Shown here one piece after another: positions 49,501-61,500 of a stretch of DNA of 64,000 nt. Location: NCBI GenBank assembly GCA_949987565.1, contig OX465113.1, forward strand, positions 4,612,547 to 4,676,546, given 5' to 3'. The notes under the pieces are model-generated. The model saw only the letters and a list, made by a program, of their open reading frames with translations, did not search any database and was not told the DNA's origin. How positions within the stretch are numbered: the stretch's first letter is position 1; each line of letters begins with the position of its first letter. The translations under genes were made by a program, and so were the position numbers. The stretch comes from Luidia sarsii (taxonomy: Eukaryota; Echinodermata; Asteroidea; Paxillosida; Luidiidae).

Positions 49501-52500
49501 TGATTTTATGATGAAGCAAAGAGAACCAACCTCTGTCAGCTGGGCAGCTTGTGTGTCCATGCAGCAGTACACACAGTCAGTCGGCAGTGAGCACCTGCAA
49601 AGAAAAATACACTTTGCTCGTTAATATCTAATTCATTATTTTCTTGACAGAGCTAAAACTTCGCCTGCAAACAGGCCTAGAAAACACCTTTACATCAGCG
49701 ATGACAAATCTGAAATCGAACATAGTATGATGATTTTATGATGAAGCAAAGAGAACCAACCTCTGTCAGCTGGGCAGCTTGTGTGTCCATGCAGCAGTAC
49801 ACACAGTCAGTCGGCAGTGAGCACCTGCAAAGAAAAATACACTTTGCTCGTTAATTTCTCTTTCATTATTCTCCTGACAGAGCTAAAACTTTGCCTGCAA
49901 ACAGGCCTAGAAAACACCTATGCATCAGCGTTGACAAATCTGAAATCGAACATAGTATGATGATTTTATGATCACGCAAAGAGAACCAACCTCAGTCAGC
50001 TTGGCAGCTTGTGTGTGCATGCAGCAGTACACAACAGTCAGACGACGGAGAGCACCTGCAAAGAAAAATACACTTTGCTCGTTAATATCTCATTCATTAT
50101 TTTCTTGACAGAGCAAAAACTTCGCCTGCAAACAGGCCTAGAAAACACCTTTGCATCAGCGTTGACAAATCTGAAATCGAACATAGTATGATGATTTTAT
50201 GATCAAGCAAAGAGAACCAACCTCTGTCAGGTTGGGCAGCTTGTGTGTCCATGCAGCAGTACACACAGTCAGTCGGCAGTGAGCACCTGCAAAGAAAAAA
50301 ACACTTTGCTCGTAAATTTCTCTTTCATTATTCTCCTGACAGAGCTAAAACTTTGCCTGCAAACAGGCCCAGAAAACACCTATGCATCAGCGTTGACAAA
50401 TCTGAAATCGAACATAGTACGATGATTTTATGATCAAGCAAAGAGAACCAACCTCAGTCAGCTGGGCAGCTTGTGTGTGCATGCAGCAGTACACAACAGT
50501 CAGTCGGCAGTGAGCACCTGTAAAGAAAAACACACTTTGCTTGTTAATATCTAATTCATTATTTTCTTGACAGAGCTAAAACTTTGCCTGCAAACAGGTC
50601 TAGAAAACACCTATGCATCAGAGTTGACAAATCTGAAATCAAACATAGTATGATGATTTTATGATCAAGCAAAGAGAACCAACCTCAGTCAGCTGGGCAG
50701 CTTGTGTGTGCATGCAGCAGTACACAACAGTCAGTCGGCAGTGAGCACCTGCATAGAAAAATACACTTTGCTCGTTAATATCTAATTCATTATTTTCTTG
50801 ACAGAGCTAAAACTTTGCCTGCGAACAGGCCTAGAAAACACCTTTGCATCAGCGTTGACAAATCTGAAATCGTACATAGTATGATGATTTTATGATCAAG
50901 CAAAGAGAACCAACCTCTGTCAGCTGGGCAGCTTGTGTGTCCATGCAGCAGTACACACAGTCAGTCGGCAGTGAGCACCTGCAAAGAAAAAAACACTTTG
51001 CTCGTTAATTTCTCTTTCATTATTCTCCTGACAGAGCTAAAACTTTGCCTGCAAACAGGCCCAGAAAACACCTATGCATCAGCGTTGACAAATCTGAAAT
51101 CGAACATAGTACGATGATTTTATGATCAAGCAAAGAGAACCAACCTCAGTCAGCTGGGCAGCTTGTGTGTGCATGCAGCAGTACACAACAGTCAGTCGGC
51201 AGTGAGCACCTGTAAAGAAAAACACACTTTGCTTGTTAATATCTAATTCATTATTTTCTTGACAGAGCTAAAACTTTGCCTGCAAACAGGCCTAGAAAAC
51301 ACCTATGCATCAGCGTTGACAAATCTGAAATCGAACATAGTATGATGATTTTATGATCACGCAAAGAGAACCAACCTCAGTCAGCTTGGCAGCTTGTGTG
51401 TGCATGCAGCAGTACACAACAGTCAGACGACGGAGAGCACCTGCAAAGAAAAATACACTTTGCTCGTTAATATCTCATTCATTATTTTCTTGACAGAGCA
51501 AAAACTTCGCCTGCAAACAGGCCTAGAAAACACCTTTACATCAGCGATGACAAATCTGAAATCGAACATAGTATGATGATTTTATGATCAAGCAAAGAGA
51601 ACCAACCTCTGTCAGCTGGGCAGCTTGTGTGTCCATGCAGCAGTACACACAGTCAGTCGGCAGTGAGCACCTGCAAAGAAAAATACACTTTGCTCGTTAA
51701 TTTCTCTTTCATTATTCTCCTGACAGAGCTAAAACTTTGCCTGCAAACAGGCCTAGAAAACACCTATGCATCAGCGTTGACAAATCTGAAATCGAACATA
51801 GTATGATGATTTTATGATCACGCAAAGAGAACCAACCTCAGTCAGCTTGGCAGCTTGTGTGTGCATGCAGCAGTACACAACAGTCAGACGACGGAGAGCA
51901 CCTGCAAAGAAAAATACACTTTGCTCGTTAATATCTCATTCATTATTTTCTTGACAGAGCAAAAACTTCGCCTGCAAACAGGCCTAGAAAACACCTTTGC
52001 ATCAGCGTTGACAAATCTGAAATCGAACATAGTATGATGATTTTATGATCAAGCAAAGAGAACCAACCTCTGTCAGGTTGGGCAGCTTGTGTGTCCATGC
52101 AGCAGTACACACAGTCAGTCGGCAGTGAGCACCTGCAAAGAAAAATACACTTTGCTCGTTAATATCTAATTCATTATTTTCTTGACAGAGCTAAAACTTT
52201 GCCTGCAAACAGGCCTAGAAAACACCTATGCATCAGCGTTGACAAATCTGAAATCGAACATAGTATGATGATTTTATGATCAAGCAAAGAGAACCAACCT
52301 CAGTCAGCTTGGCAGCTTGTGTGTGCATGCAGCAGTACACAACAGTCAGACGACGGAGAGCACCTGCAAAGAAAAATCCACTTTGCTCGTTAATATCTCA
52401 TTCATTATTTTCTTGACAGAGCAAAAACTTCGCCTGCAAACAGGCCTAGAAAACACCTTTGCATCAGCGTTGACAAATCTGAAATCGAACATAGTATGAT

Positions 52501-55500
52501 GATTTTATGATCAAGCAAAGAGAACCAACCTCTGTCAGCTGGGCAGCTTGTGTGTCCATGCAGCAGTACACACAGTCAGTCGGCAGTGAGCACCTGCAAA
52601 GAAAAATACACTTTGCTCGTTAATATCTAATTCATTATTTTCTTGACAGAGCTAAAACTTCGCCTGCAAACAGGCCTAGAAAACACCTTTACATCAGCGA
52701 TGACAAATCTGAAATCGAACATAGTATGATGATTTTATGATGAAGCAAAGAGAACCAACCTCTGTCAGCTGGGCAGCTTGTGTGTCCATGCAGCAGTACA
52801 CACAGTCAGTCGGCAGTGAGCACCTGCAAAGAAAAATACACTTTGCTCGTTAATATCTAATTCATTATTTTCTTGACAGAGCTAAAACTTCGCCTGCAAA
52901 CAGGCCTAGAAAACACCTTTACATCAGCGATGACAAATCTGAAATCGAACATAGTATGATGATTTTATGATGAAGCAAAGAGAACCAACCTCTGTCAGCT
53001 GGGCAGCTTGTGTGTCCATGCAGCAGTACACACAGTCAGTCGGCAGTGAGCACCTGCAAAGAAAAATACACTTTGCTCGTTAATTTCTCTTTCATTATTC
53101 TCCTGACAGAGCTAAAACTTTGCCTGCAAACAGGCCTAGAAAACACCTATGCATCAGCGTTGACAAATCTGAAATCGAACATAGTATGATGATTTTATGA
53201 TCACGCAAAGAGAACCAACCTCAGTCAGCTTGGCAGCTTGTGTGTGCATGCAGCAGTACACAACAGTCAGACGACGGAGAGCACCTGCAAAGAAAAATAC
53301 ACTTTGCTCGTTAATATCTCATTCATTATTTTCTTGACAGAGCAAAAACTTCGCCTGCAAACAGGCCTAGAAAACACCTTTGCATCAGCGTTGACAAATC
53401 TGAAATCGAACATAGTATGATGATTTTATGATCAAGCAAAGAGAACCAACCTCTGTCAGGTTGGGCAGCTTGTGTGTCCATGCAGCAGTACACACAGTCA
53501 GTCGGCAGTGAGCACCTGCAAAGAAAAAAACACTTTGCTCGTAAATTTCTCTTTCATTATTCTCCTGACAGAGCTAAAACTTTGCCTGCAAACAGGCCCA
53601 GAAAACACCTATGCATCAGCGTTGACAAATCTGAAATCGAACATAGTACGATGATTTTATGATCAAGCAAAGAGAACCAACCTCAGTCAGCTGGGCAGCT
53701 TGTGTGTGCATGCAGCAGTACACAACAGTCAGTCGGCAGTGAGCACCTGTAAAGAAAAACACACTTTGCTTGTTAATATCTAATTCATTATTTTCTTGAC
53801 AGAGCTAAAACTTTGCCTGCAAACAGGTCTAGAAAACACCTATGCATCAGAGTTGACAAATCTGAAATCAAACATAGTATGATGATTTTATGATCAAGCA
53901 AAGAGAACCAACCTCAGTCAGCTGGGCAGCTTGTGTGTGCATGCAGCAGTACACAACAGTCAGTCGGCAGTGAGCACCTGCATAGAAAAATACACTTTGC
54001 TCGTTAATATCTAATTCATTATTTTCTTGACAGAGCTAAAACTTTGCCTGCGAACAGGCCTAGAAAACACCTTTGCATCAGCGTTGACAAATCTGAAATC
54101 GTACATAGTATGATGATTTTATGATCAAGCAAAGAGAACCAACCTCTGTCAGCTGGGCAGCTTGTGTGTCCATGCAGCAGTACACACAGTCAGTCGGCAG
54201 TGAGCACCTGCAAAGAAAAAAACACTTTGCTCGTTAATTTCTCTTTCATTATTCTCCTGACAGAGCTAAAACTTTGCCTGCAAACAGGCCCAGAAAACAC
54301 CTATGCATCAGCGTTGACAAATCTGAAATCGAACATAGTACGATGATTTTATGATCAAGCAAAGAGAACCAACCTCAGTCAGCTGGGCAGCTTGTGTGTG
54401 CATGCAGCAGTACACAACAGTCAGTCGGCAGTGAGCACCTGTAAAGAAAAACACACTTTGCTTGTTAATATCTAATTCATTATTTTCTTGACAGAGCTAA
54501 AACTTTGCCTGCAAACAGGCCTAGAAAACACCTATGCATCAGCGTTGACAAATCTGAAATCGAACATAGTATGATGATTTTATGATCACGCAAAGAGAAC
54601 CAACCTCAGTCAGCTTGGCAGCTTGTGTGTGCATGCAGCAGTACACAACAGTCAGACGACGGAGAGCACCTGCAAAGAAAAATACACTTTGCTCGTTAAT
54701 ATCTCATTCATTATTTTCTTGACAGAGCAAAAACTTCGCCTGCAAACAGGCCTAGAAAACACCTTTACATCAGCGATGACAAATCTGAAATCGAACATAG
54801 TATGATGATTTTATGATCAAGCAAAGAGAACCAACCTCTGTCAGCTGGGCAGCTTGTGTGTCCATGCAGCAGTACACACAGTCAGTCGGCAGTGAGCACC
54901 TGCAAAGAAAAATACACTTTGCTCGTTAATTTCTCTTTCATTATTCTCCTGACAGAGCTAAAACTTTGCCTGCAAACAGGCCTAGAAAACACCTATGCAT
55001 CAGCGTTGACAAATCTGAAATCGAACATAGTATGATGATTTTATGATCACGCAAAGAGAACCAACCTCAGTCAGCTTGGCAGCTTGTGTGTGCATGCAGC
55101 AGTACACAACAGTCAGACGACGGAGAGCACCTGCAAAGAAAAATACACTTTGCTCGTTAATATCTCATTCATTATTTTCTTGACAGAGCAAAAACTTCGC
55201 CTGCAAACAGGCCTAGAAAACACCTTTGCATCAGCGTTGACAAATCTGAAATCGAACATAGTATGATGATTTTATGATCAAGCAAAGAGAACCAACCTCT
55301 GTCAGGTTGGGCAGCTTGTGTGTCCATGCAGCAGTACACACAGTCAGTCGGCAGTGAGCACCTGCAAAGAAAAAAACACTTTGCTCGTTAATTTCTCTTT
55401 CATTATTCTCCTGACAGAGCTAAAACTTTGCCTGCAAACAGGCCCAGAAAACACCTATGCATCAGCGTTGACAAATCTGAAATCGAACATAGTACGATGA

Positions 55501-58500
55501 TTTTATGATCAAGCAAAGAGAACCAACCTCAGTCAGCTGGGCAGCTTGTGTGTGCATGCAGCAGTACACAACAGTCAGTCGGCAGTGAGCACCTGTAAAG
55601 AAAAACACACTTTGCTTGTTAATATCTAATTCATTATTTTCTTGACAGAGCTAAAACTTTGCCTGCAAACAGGTCTAGAAAACACCTATGCATCAGAGTT
55701 GACAAATCTGAAATCGAACATAGTATGATGATTTTATGATCAAGCAAAGAGAACCAACCTCAGTCAGCTGGGCAGCTTGTGTGTGCATGCAGCAGTACAC
55801 AACAGTCAGTCGGCAGTGAGCACCTGCATAGAAAAATACACTTTGCTCGTTAATATCTAATTCATTATTTTCTTGACAGAGCTAAAACTTTGCCTGCGAA
55901 CAGGCCTAGAAAACACCTTTGCATCAGCGTTGACAAATCTGAAATCGTACATAGTATGATGATTTTATGATCAAGCAAAGAGAACCAACCTCTGTCAGCT
56001 GGGCAGCTTGTGTGTCCATGCAGCAGTACACACAGTCAGTCGGCAGTGAGCACCTGCAAAGAAAAAAACACTTTGCTCGTTAATTTCTCTTTCATTATTC
56101 TCCTGACAGAGCTAAAACTTTGCCTGCAAACAGGCCCAGAAAACACCTATGCATCAGCGTTGACAAATCTGAAATCGAACATAGTACGATGATTTTATGA
56201 TCAAGCAAAGAGAACCAACCTCAGTCAGCTGGGCAGCTTGTGTGTGCATGCAGCAGTACACAACAGTCAGTCGGCAGTGAGCACCTGTAAAGAAAAATAC
56301 ACTTTGCTTGTTAATATCTAATTCATTATTTTCTTGACAGAGCTAAAACTTTGCCTGCAAACAGGTCTAGAAAACACCCATGCATCAGAGTTGACAAATC
56401 TGAAATCGAACATAGTATGATGATTTTATGATCAAGCAAAGAGAACCAACCTCAGTCAGCTGGGCAGCTTGTGTGTGCATGCAGCAGTACACACAGTCAG
56501 TCGGCAGTGAGCACCTGCATAGAAAAATACACTTTGCTCGTTTATATCTAATTCATTATTTTCTTGACAGAGCTAAAACTTCGCCTGCAAACAGGCCTAG
56601 AAAACACCTTTACATCAGCGATGACAAATCTGAAATCGAACATAGTATGATGATTTTATGATGAAGCAAAGAGAACCAACCTCTGTCAGCTGGGCAGCTT
56701 GTGTGTCCATGCAGCAGTACACACAGTCAGTCGGCAGTGAGCACCTGCAAAGAAAAATACACTTTGCTCGTTAATTTCTCTTTCATTATTCTCCTGACAG
56801 AGCTAAAACTTTGCCTGCAAACAGGCCTAGAAAACACCTATGCATCAGCGTTGACAAATCTGAAATCGAACATAGTATGATGATTTTATGATCAAGCAAA
56901 GAGAACCAACCTCAGTCAGCTTGGCAGCTTGTGTGTGCATGCAGCAGTACACAACAGTCAGACGACGGAGAGCACCTGCAAAGAAAAATCTACTTTGCTC
57001 GTTAATATCTCATTCATTATTTTCTTGACAGAGCAAAAACTTCGCCTGCAAACAGGCCTAGAAAACACCTTTGCATCAGCGTTGACAAATCTGAAATCGA
57101 ACATAGTATGATGATTTTATGATCAAGCAAAGAGAACCAACCTCTGTCAGCTGGGCAGCTTGTGTGTCCATGCAGCAGTACACACAGTCAGTCGGCAGTG
57201 AGCACCTGCAAAGAAAAATACACTTTGCTCGTTAATATCTAATTCATTATTTTCTTGACAGAGCTAAAACTTCGCCTGCAAACAGGCCTAGAAAACACCT
57301 TTACATCAGCGATGACAAATCTGAAATCGAACATAGTATGATGATTTTATGATGAAGCAAAGAGAACCAACCTCTGTCAGCTGGGCAGCTTGTGTGTCCA
57401 TGCAGCAGTACACACAGTCAGTCGGCAGTGAGCACCTGCAAAGAAAAATACACTTTGCTCGTTAATTTCTCTTTCATTATTCTCCTGACAGAGCTAAAAC
57501 TTTGCCTGCAAACAGGCCTAGAAAACACCTATGCATCAGCGTTGACAAATCTGAAATCGAACATAGTATGATGATTTTATGATCACGCAAAGAGAACCAA
57601 CCTCAGTCAGCTTGGCAGCTTGTGTGTGCATGCAGCAGTACACAACAGTCAGACGACGGAGAGCACCTGCAAAGAAAAATACACTTTGCTCGTTAATATC
57701 TCATTCATTATTTTCTTGACAGAGCAAAAACTTCGCCTGCAAACAGGCCTAGAAAACACCTTTGCATCAGCGTTGACAAATCTGAAATCGAACATAGTAT
57801 GATGATTTTATGATCAAGCAAAGAGAACCAACCTCTGTCAGGTTGGGCAGCTTGTGTGTCCATGCAGCAGTACACACAGTCAGTCGGCAGTGAGCACCTG
57901 TAAAGAAAAACACACTTTGCTTGTTAATATCTAATTCATTATTTTCTTGACAGAGCTAAAACTTTGCCTGCAAACAGGTCTAGAAAACACCTATGCATCA
58001 GAGTTGACAAATCTGAAATCGAACATAGTATGATGATTTTATGATCAAGCAAAGAGAACCAACCTCAGTCAGCTGGGCAGCTTGTGTGTGCATGCAGCAG
58101 TACACAACAGTCAGTCGGCAGTGAGCACCTGCATAGAAAAATACACTTTGCTCGTTAATATCTAATTCATTATTTTCTTGACAGAGCTAAAACTTTGCCT
58201 GCGAACAGGCCTAGAAAACACCTTTGCATCAGCGTTGACAAATCTGAAATCGTACATAGTATGATGATTTTATGATCAAGCAAAGAGAACCAACCTCTGT
58301 CAGCTGGGCAGCTTGTGTGTCCATGCAGCAGTACACACAGTCAGTCGGCAGTGAGCACCTGCAAAGAAAAAAAACACTTTGCTCGTTAATTTCTCTTTCA
58401 TTATTCTCCTGACAGAGCTAAAACTTTGCCTGCAAACAGGCCCAGAAAACACCTATGCATCAGCGTTGACAAATCTGAAATCGAACATAGTACGATGATT

Positions 58501-58543
58501 TTATGATCAAGCAAAGAGAACCAACCTCAGTCAGCTGGGCAGC
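43552..58543. repeat. 38-monomer HOR, copy 2, enlarged by internal expansions
   Basis: Matches copy 1 at about +8,765 bp from its start to about 49,087, and again from 55,084 at +14,991 bp (40093/55084, 40325/55316, 41017/56008, 41938/56929, 42629/57620). The extra length equals two inserted blocks of 2,998 and 3,229 bp: 8,764 + 2,998 + 3,229 = 14,991. The last D (58313) has one extra A. Confidence 0.9.
47011..55314. repeat. Nested 13-/14-monomer tandem expansion (2,998 and 3,229 bp), third copy partial
   Basis: The series C-D-F-K-D-F/J-C-J-C starts at 47011, 50009 and 53238. The first repeat adds C(tccac), J/I, J/I, J (13 monomers). The second adds one more unit, a D/J-type hybrid at 52087 with caggttggg (14 monomers). 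The third runs into the remainder of the 38-mer. All three share cgtaaatttc in D, also present at 38551, and a private tcaaacatag in F that is absent at 38877. Confidence 0.92.
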
Positions 58544-61500
58544 TTGTGTGTGCATGCAGCAGTACACAACAGTCAGTCGGCAGTGAGCACCTGTAAAGAA
58601 AAACACACTTTGCTTGTTAATATCTAATTCATTATTTTCTTGACAGAGCTAAAACTTTGCCTGCAAACAGGTCTAGAAAACACCCATGCATCAGAGTTGA
58701 CAAATCTGAAATCGAACATAGTATGATGATTTTATGATCAAGCAAAGAGAACCAACCTCAGTCAGCTGGGCAGCTTGTGTGTGCATGCAGCAGTACACAC
58801 AGTCAGTCGGCAGTGAGCACCTGCATAGAAAAATACACTTTGCTCGTTTATATCTAATTCATTATTTTCTTGACAGAGCTAAAACTTCGCCTGCAAACAG
58901 GCCTAGAAAACACCTTTACATCAGCGATGACAAATCTGAAATCGAACATAGTATGATGATTTTATGATGAAGCAAAGAGAACCAACCTCTGTCAGCTGGG
59001 CAGCTTGTGTGTCCATGCAGCAGTACACACAGTCAGTCGGCAGTGAGCACCTGCAAAGAAAAATACACTTTGCTCGTTAATTTCTCTTTCATTATTCTCC
59101 TGACAGAGCTAAAACTTTGCCTGCAAACAGGCCTAGAAAACACCTATGCATCAGCGTTGACAAATCTGAAATCGAACATAGTATGATGATTTTATGATCA
59201 AGCAAAGAGAACCAACCTCAGTCAGCTTGGCAGCTTGTGTGTGCATGCAGCAGTACACAACAGTCAGACGACGGAGAGCACCTGCAAAGAAAAATCCACT
59301 TTGCTCGTTAATATCTCATTCATTATTTTCTTGACAGAGCAAAAACTTCGCCTGCAAACAGGCCTAGAAAACACCTTTGCATCAGCGTTGACAAATCTGA
59401 AATCGAACATAGTATGATGATTTTATGATCAAGCAAAGAGAACCAACCTCTGTCAGCTGGGCAGCTTGTGTGTCCATGCAGCAGTACACACAGTCAGTCG
59501 GCAGTGAGCACCTGCAAAGAAAAAAACACTTTGCTCGTTAATTTCTCTTTCATTATTCTCCTGACAGAGTTAAAACTTTGCCTGCAAACAGGCCCAGAAA
59601 ACACCTATGCATCAGCGTTGACAAATCTGAAATCGAACATAGTACGATGATTTTATGATCAAGCAAAGAGAACCAACCTCAGTCAGCTGGGCAGCTTGTG
59701 TGTGCATGCAGCAGTACACAACAGTCAGTCGGCAGTGAGCACCTGTAAAGAAAAACACACTTTGCTTGTTAATATCTAATTCATTATTTTCTTGACAGAG
59801 CTAAAACTTTGCCTGCAAACAGGTCTAGAAAACACCCATGCATCAGAGTTGACAAATCTGAAATCGAACATAGTATGATGATTTTATGATCAAGCAAAGA
59901 CAACCAACCTCAGTCAGCTGGGCAGCTTGTGTGTCCATGCAGCAGTACACACAGTCAGTCGGCAGTGAGCACCTGCAAAGAAAAAAACACTTTGCTCGTT
60001 AATTTCTCTTTCATTATTCTCCTGACAGAGCTAAAACTTTGCCTGCGCAAACAGGCCCAGAAAACACCTATGCATCAGCGTTGACAAATCTGAAATCGAA
60101 CATAGTATGATGATTTTATGATCAAGCAAAGAGAACCAACCTCAGTCAGCTGGGCAGCTTGTGTGTGCATGCAGCAGTACACAACAGTCAGTCGGTAGTG
60201 AGCACCTGCATAGAAAAATACACTTTGCTCGTTAATATCTAATTCATTATTTTCTTGACAGAGCTAAAACTTCGCCTGCGATCAGGCCTAGAAAACACCT
60301 TTGCATCAGCGTTGACAAATCTGAAATCGAACATAGTATGATGATTTTATGATCAAGCAAAGAGAACCAACCTCTGTCAGCTGGGCAGCTTGTGTGTCCA
60401 TGCAGCAGTACACACAGTCAGTCTGCAGTGAGCACCTGCAAAGAAAAATACACTTTGCTCGTTAATTTCTCTTTCATTATTCTCCTGACAGAGCTAAAAC
60501 TTCGCCTGCAAACAGGCCTAGAAAACACCTTTGTATCAGCGTTGACGAATCTAAAATCGAACATAGTGTGATGATTTTATGATCAAGCAAAGAGAACCAA
60601 CCTCTGTCAGGTAGGCAGCTTGTGTGTGCATGCAGCAGTACACAACAGTCAGTCGACGGAGAGCACCTGCAAAGAAAAATACACTTTGCAAGTTAATATC
60701 TCGATCATTATTTTCTTGACAGAGCTTAAACTTCCCCTGCAAACAGGCCTAGGAAACACCTATGCATCAGCGTGTGAAAATCTGAAATCGAACATAGTAT
60801 GATGATTTTATGATCAAGCAAAGAGAACCAACCTCAGTCAGCTGGGCAGCTTGTGTGTGCATGCAGCAGTACACAACAGTCAGTCGGCAGTGAGCACCTG
60901 CATAGAAAAATACACTTTGCTCGTTAATATCTAATTCATTATTTTCTTGACAGAGCAAAAACTTCGCCTGCAAACAGGCCTAGAAAACACCTTTGCATCA
61001 GCGTTGACAAATCTGAAATCGAACATAGTATGATGATTTTATGATCAAGCAAAGAGAACCAACCTCTGTCAGCTGGGCAGCTTGTGTGTCCATGCAGCAG
61101 TACACACAGTCAGTCGGCAGTGAGCACCTGCAAAGAAAAAAACACTTTGCTCGTTAATTTCTCTTTCATTATTCTCCTGACAGAGCTAAAACTTTGCCTG
61201 CAAACAGGCCCAGAAAACACCTATGCATCAGCGTTGACAAATCTGAAATCGAACATAGTATGATGATTTTATGATCAAGCAAAGAGAACCAACCTCAGTC
61301 AGCTGGGCAGCTTGTGTGTGCATGCAGCAGTACACAACAGTCAGTCGGCAGTGAGCACCTGTAAAGAAAAACACACTTTGCTTGTTAATATCTAATTCAT
61401 TATTTTCTTGACAGAGCTAAAACTTTGCCTGCAAACAGGTCTAGAAAACACCCATGCATCAGAGTTGACAAATCTGAAATCGAACATAGTAAGATGATTT

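Noticed and set aside
58362..58374. Extra A in the D monomer at 58313 as a functional change
   Set aside because: It is a one-base length change in a homopolymer, expected from slippage or sequencing error. It only shifts the local period by one base.
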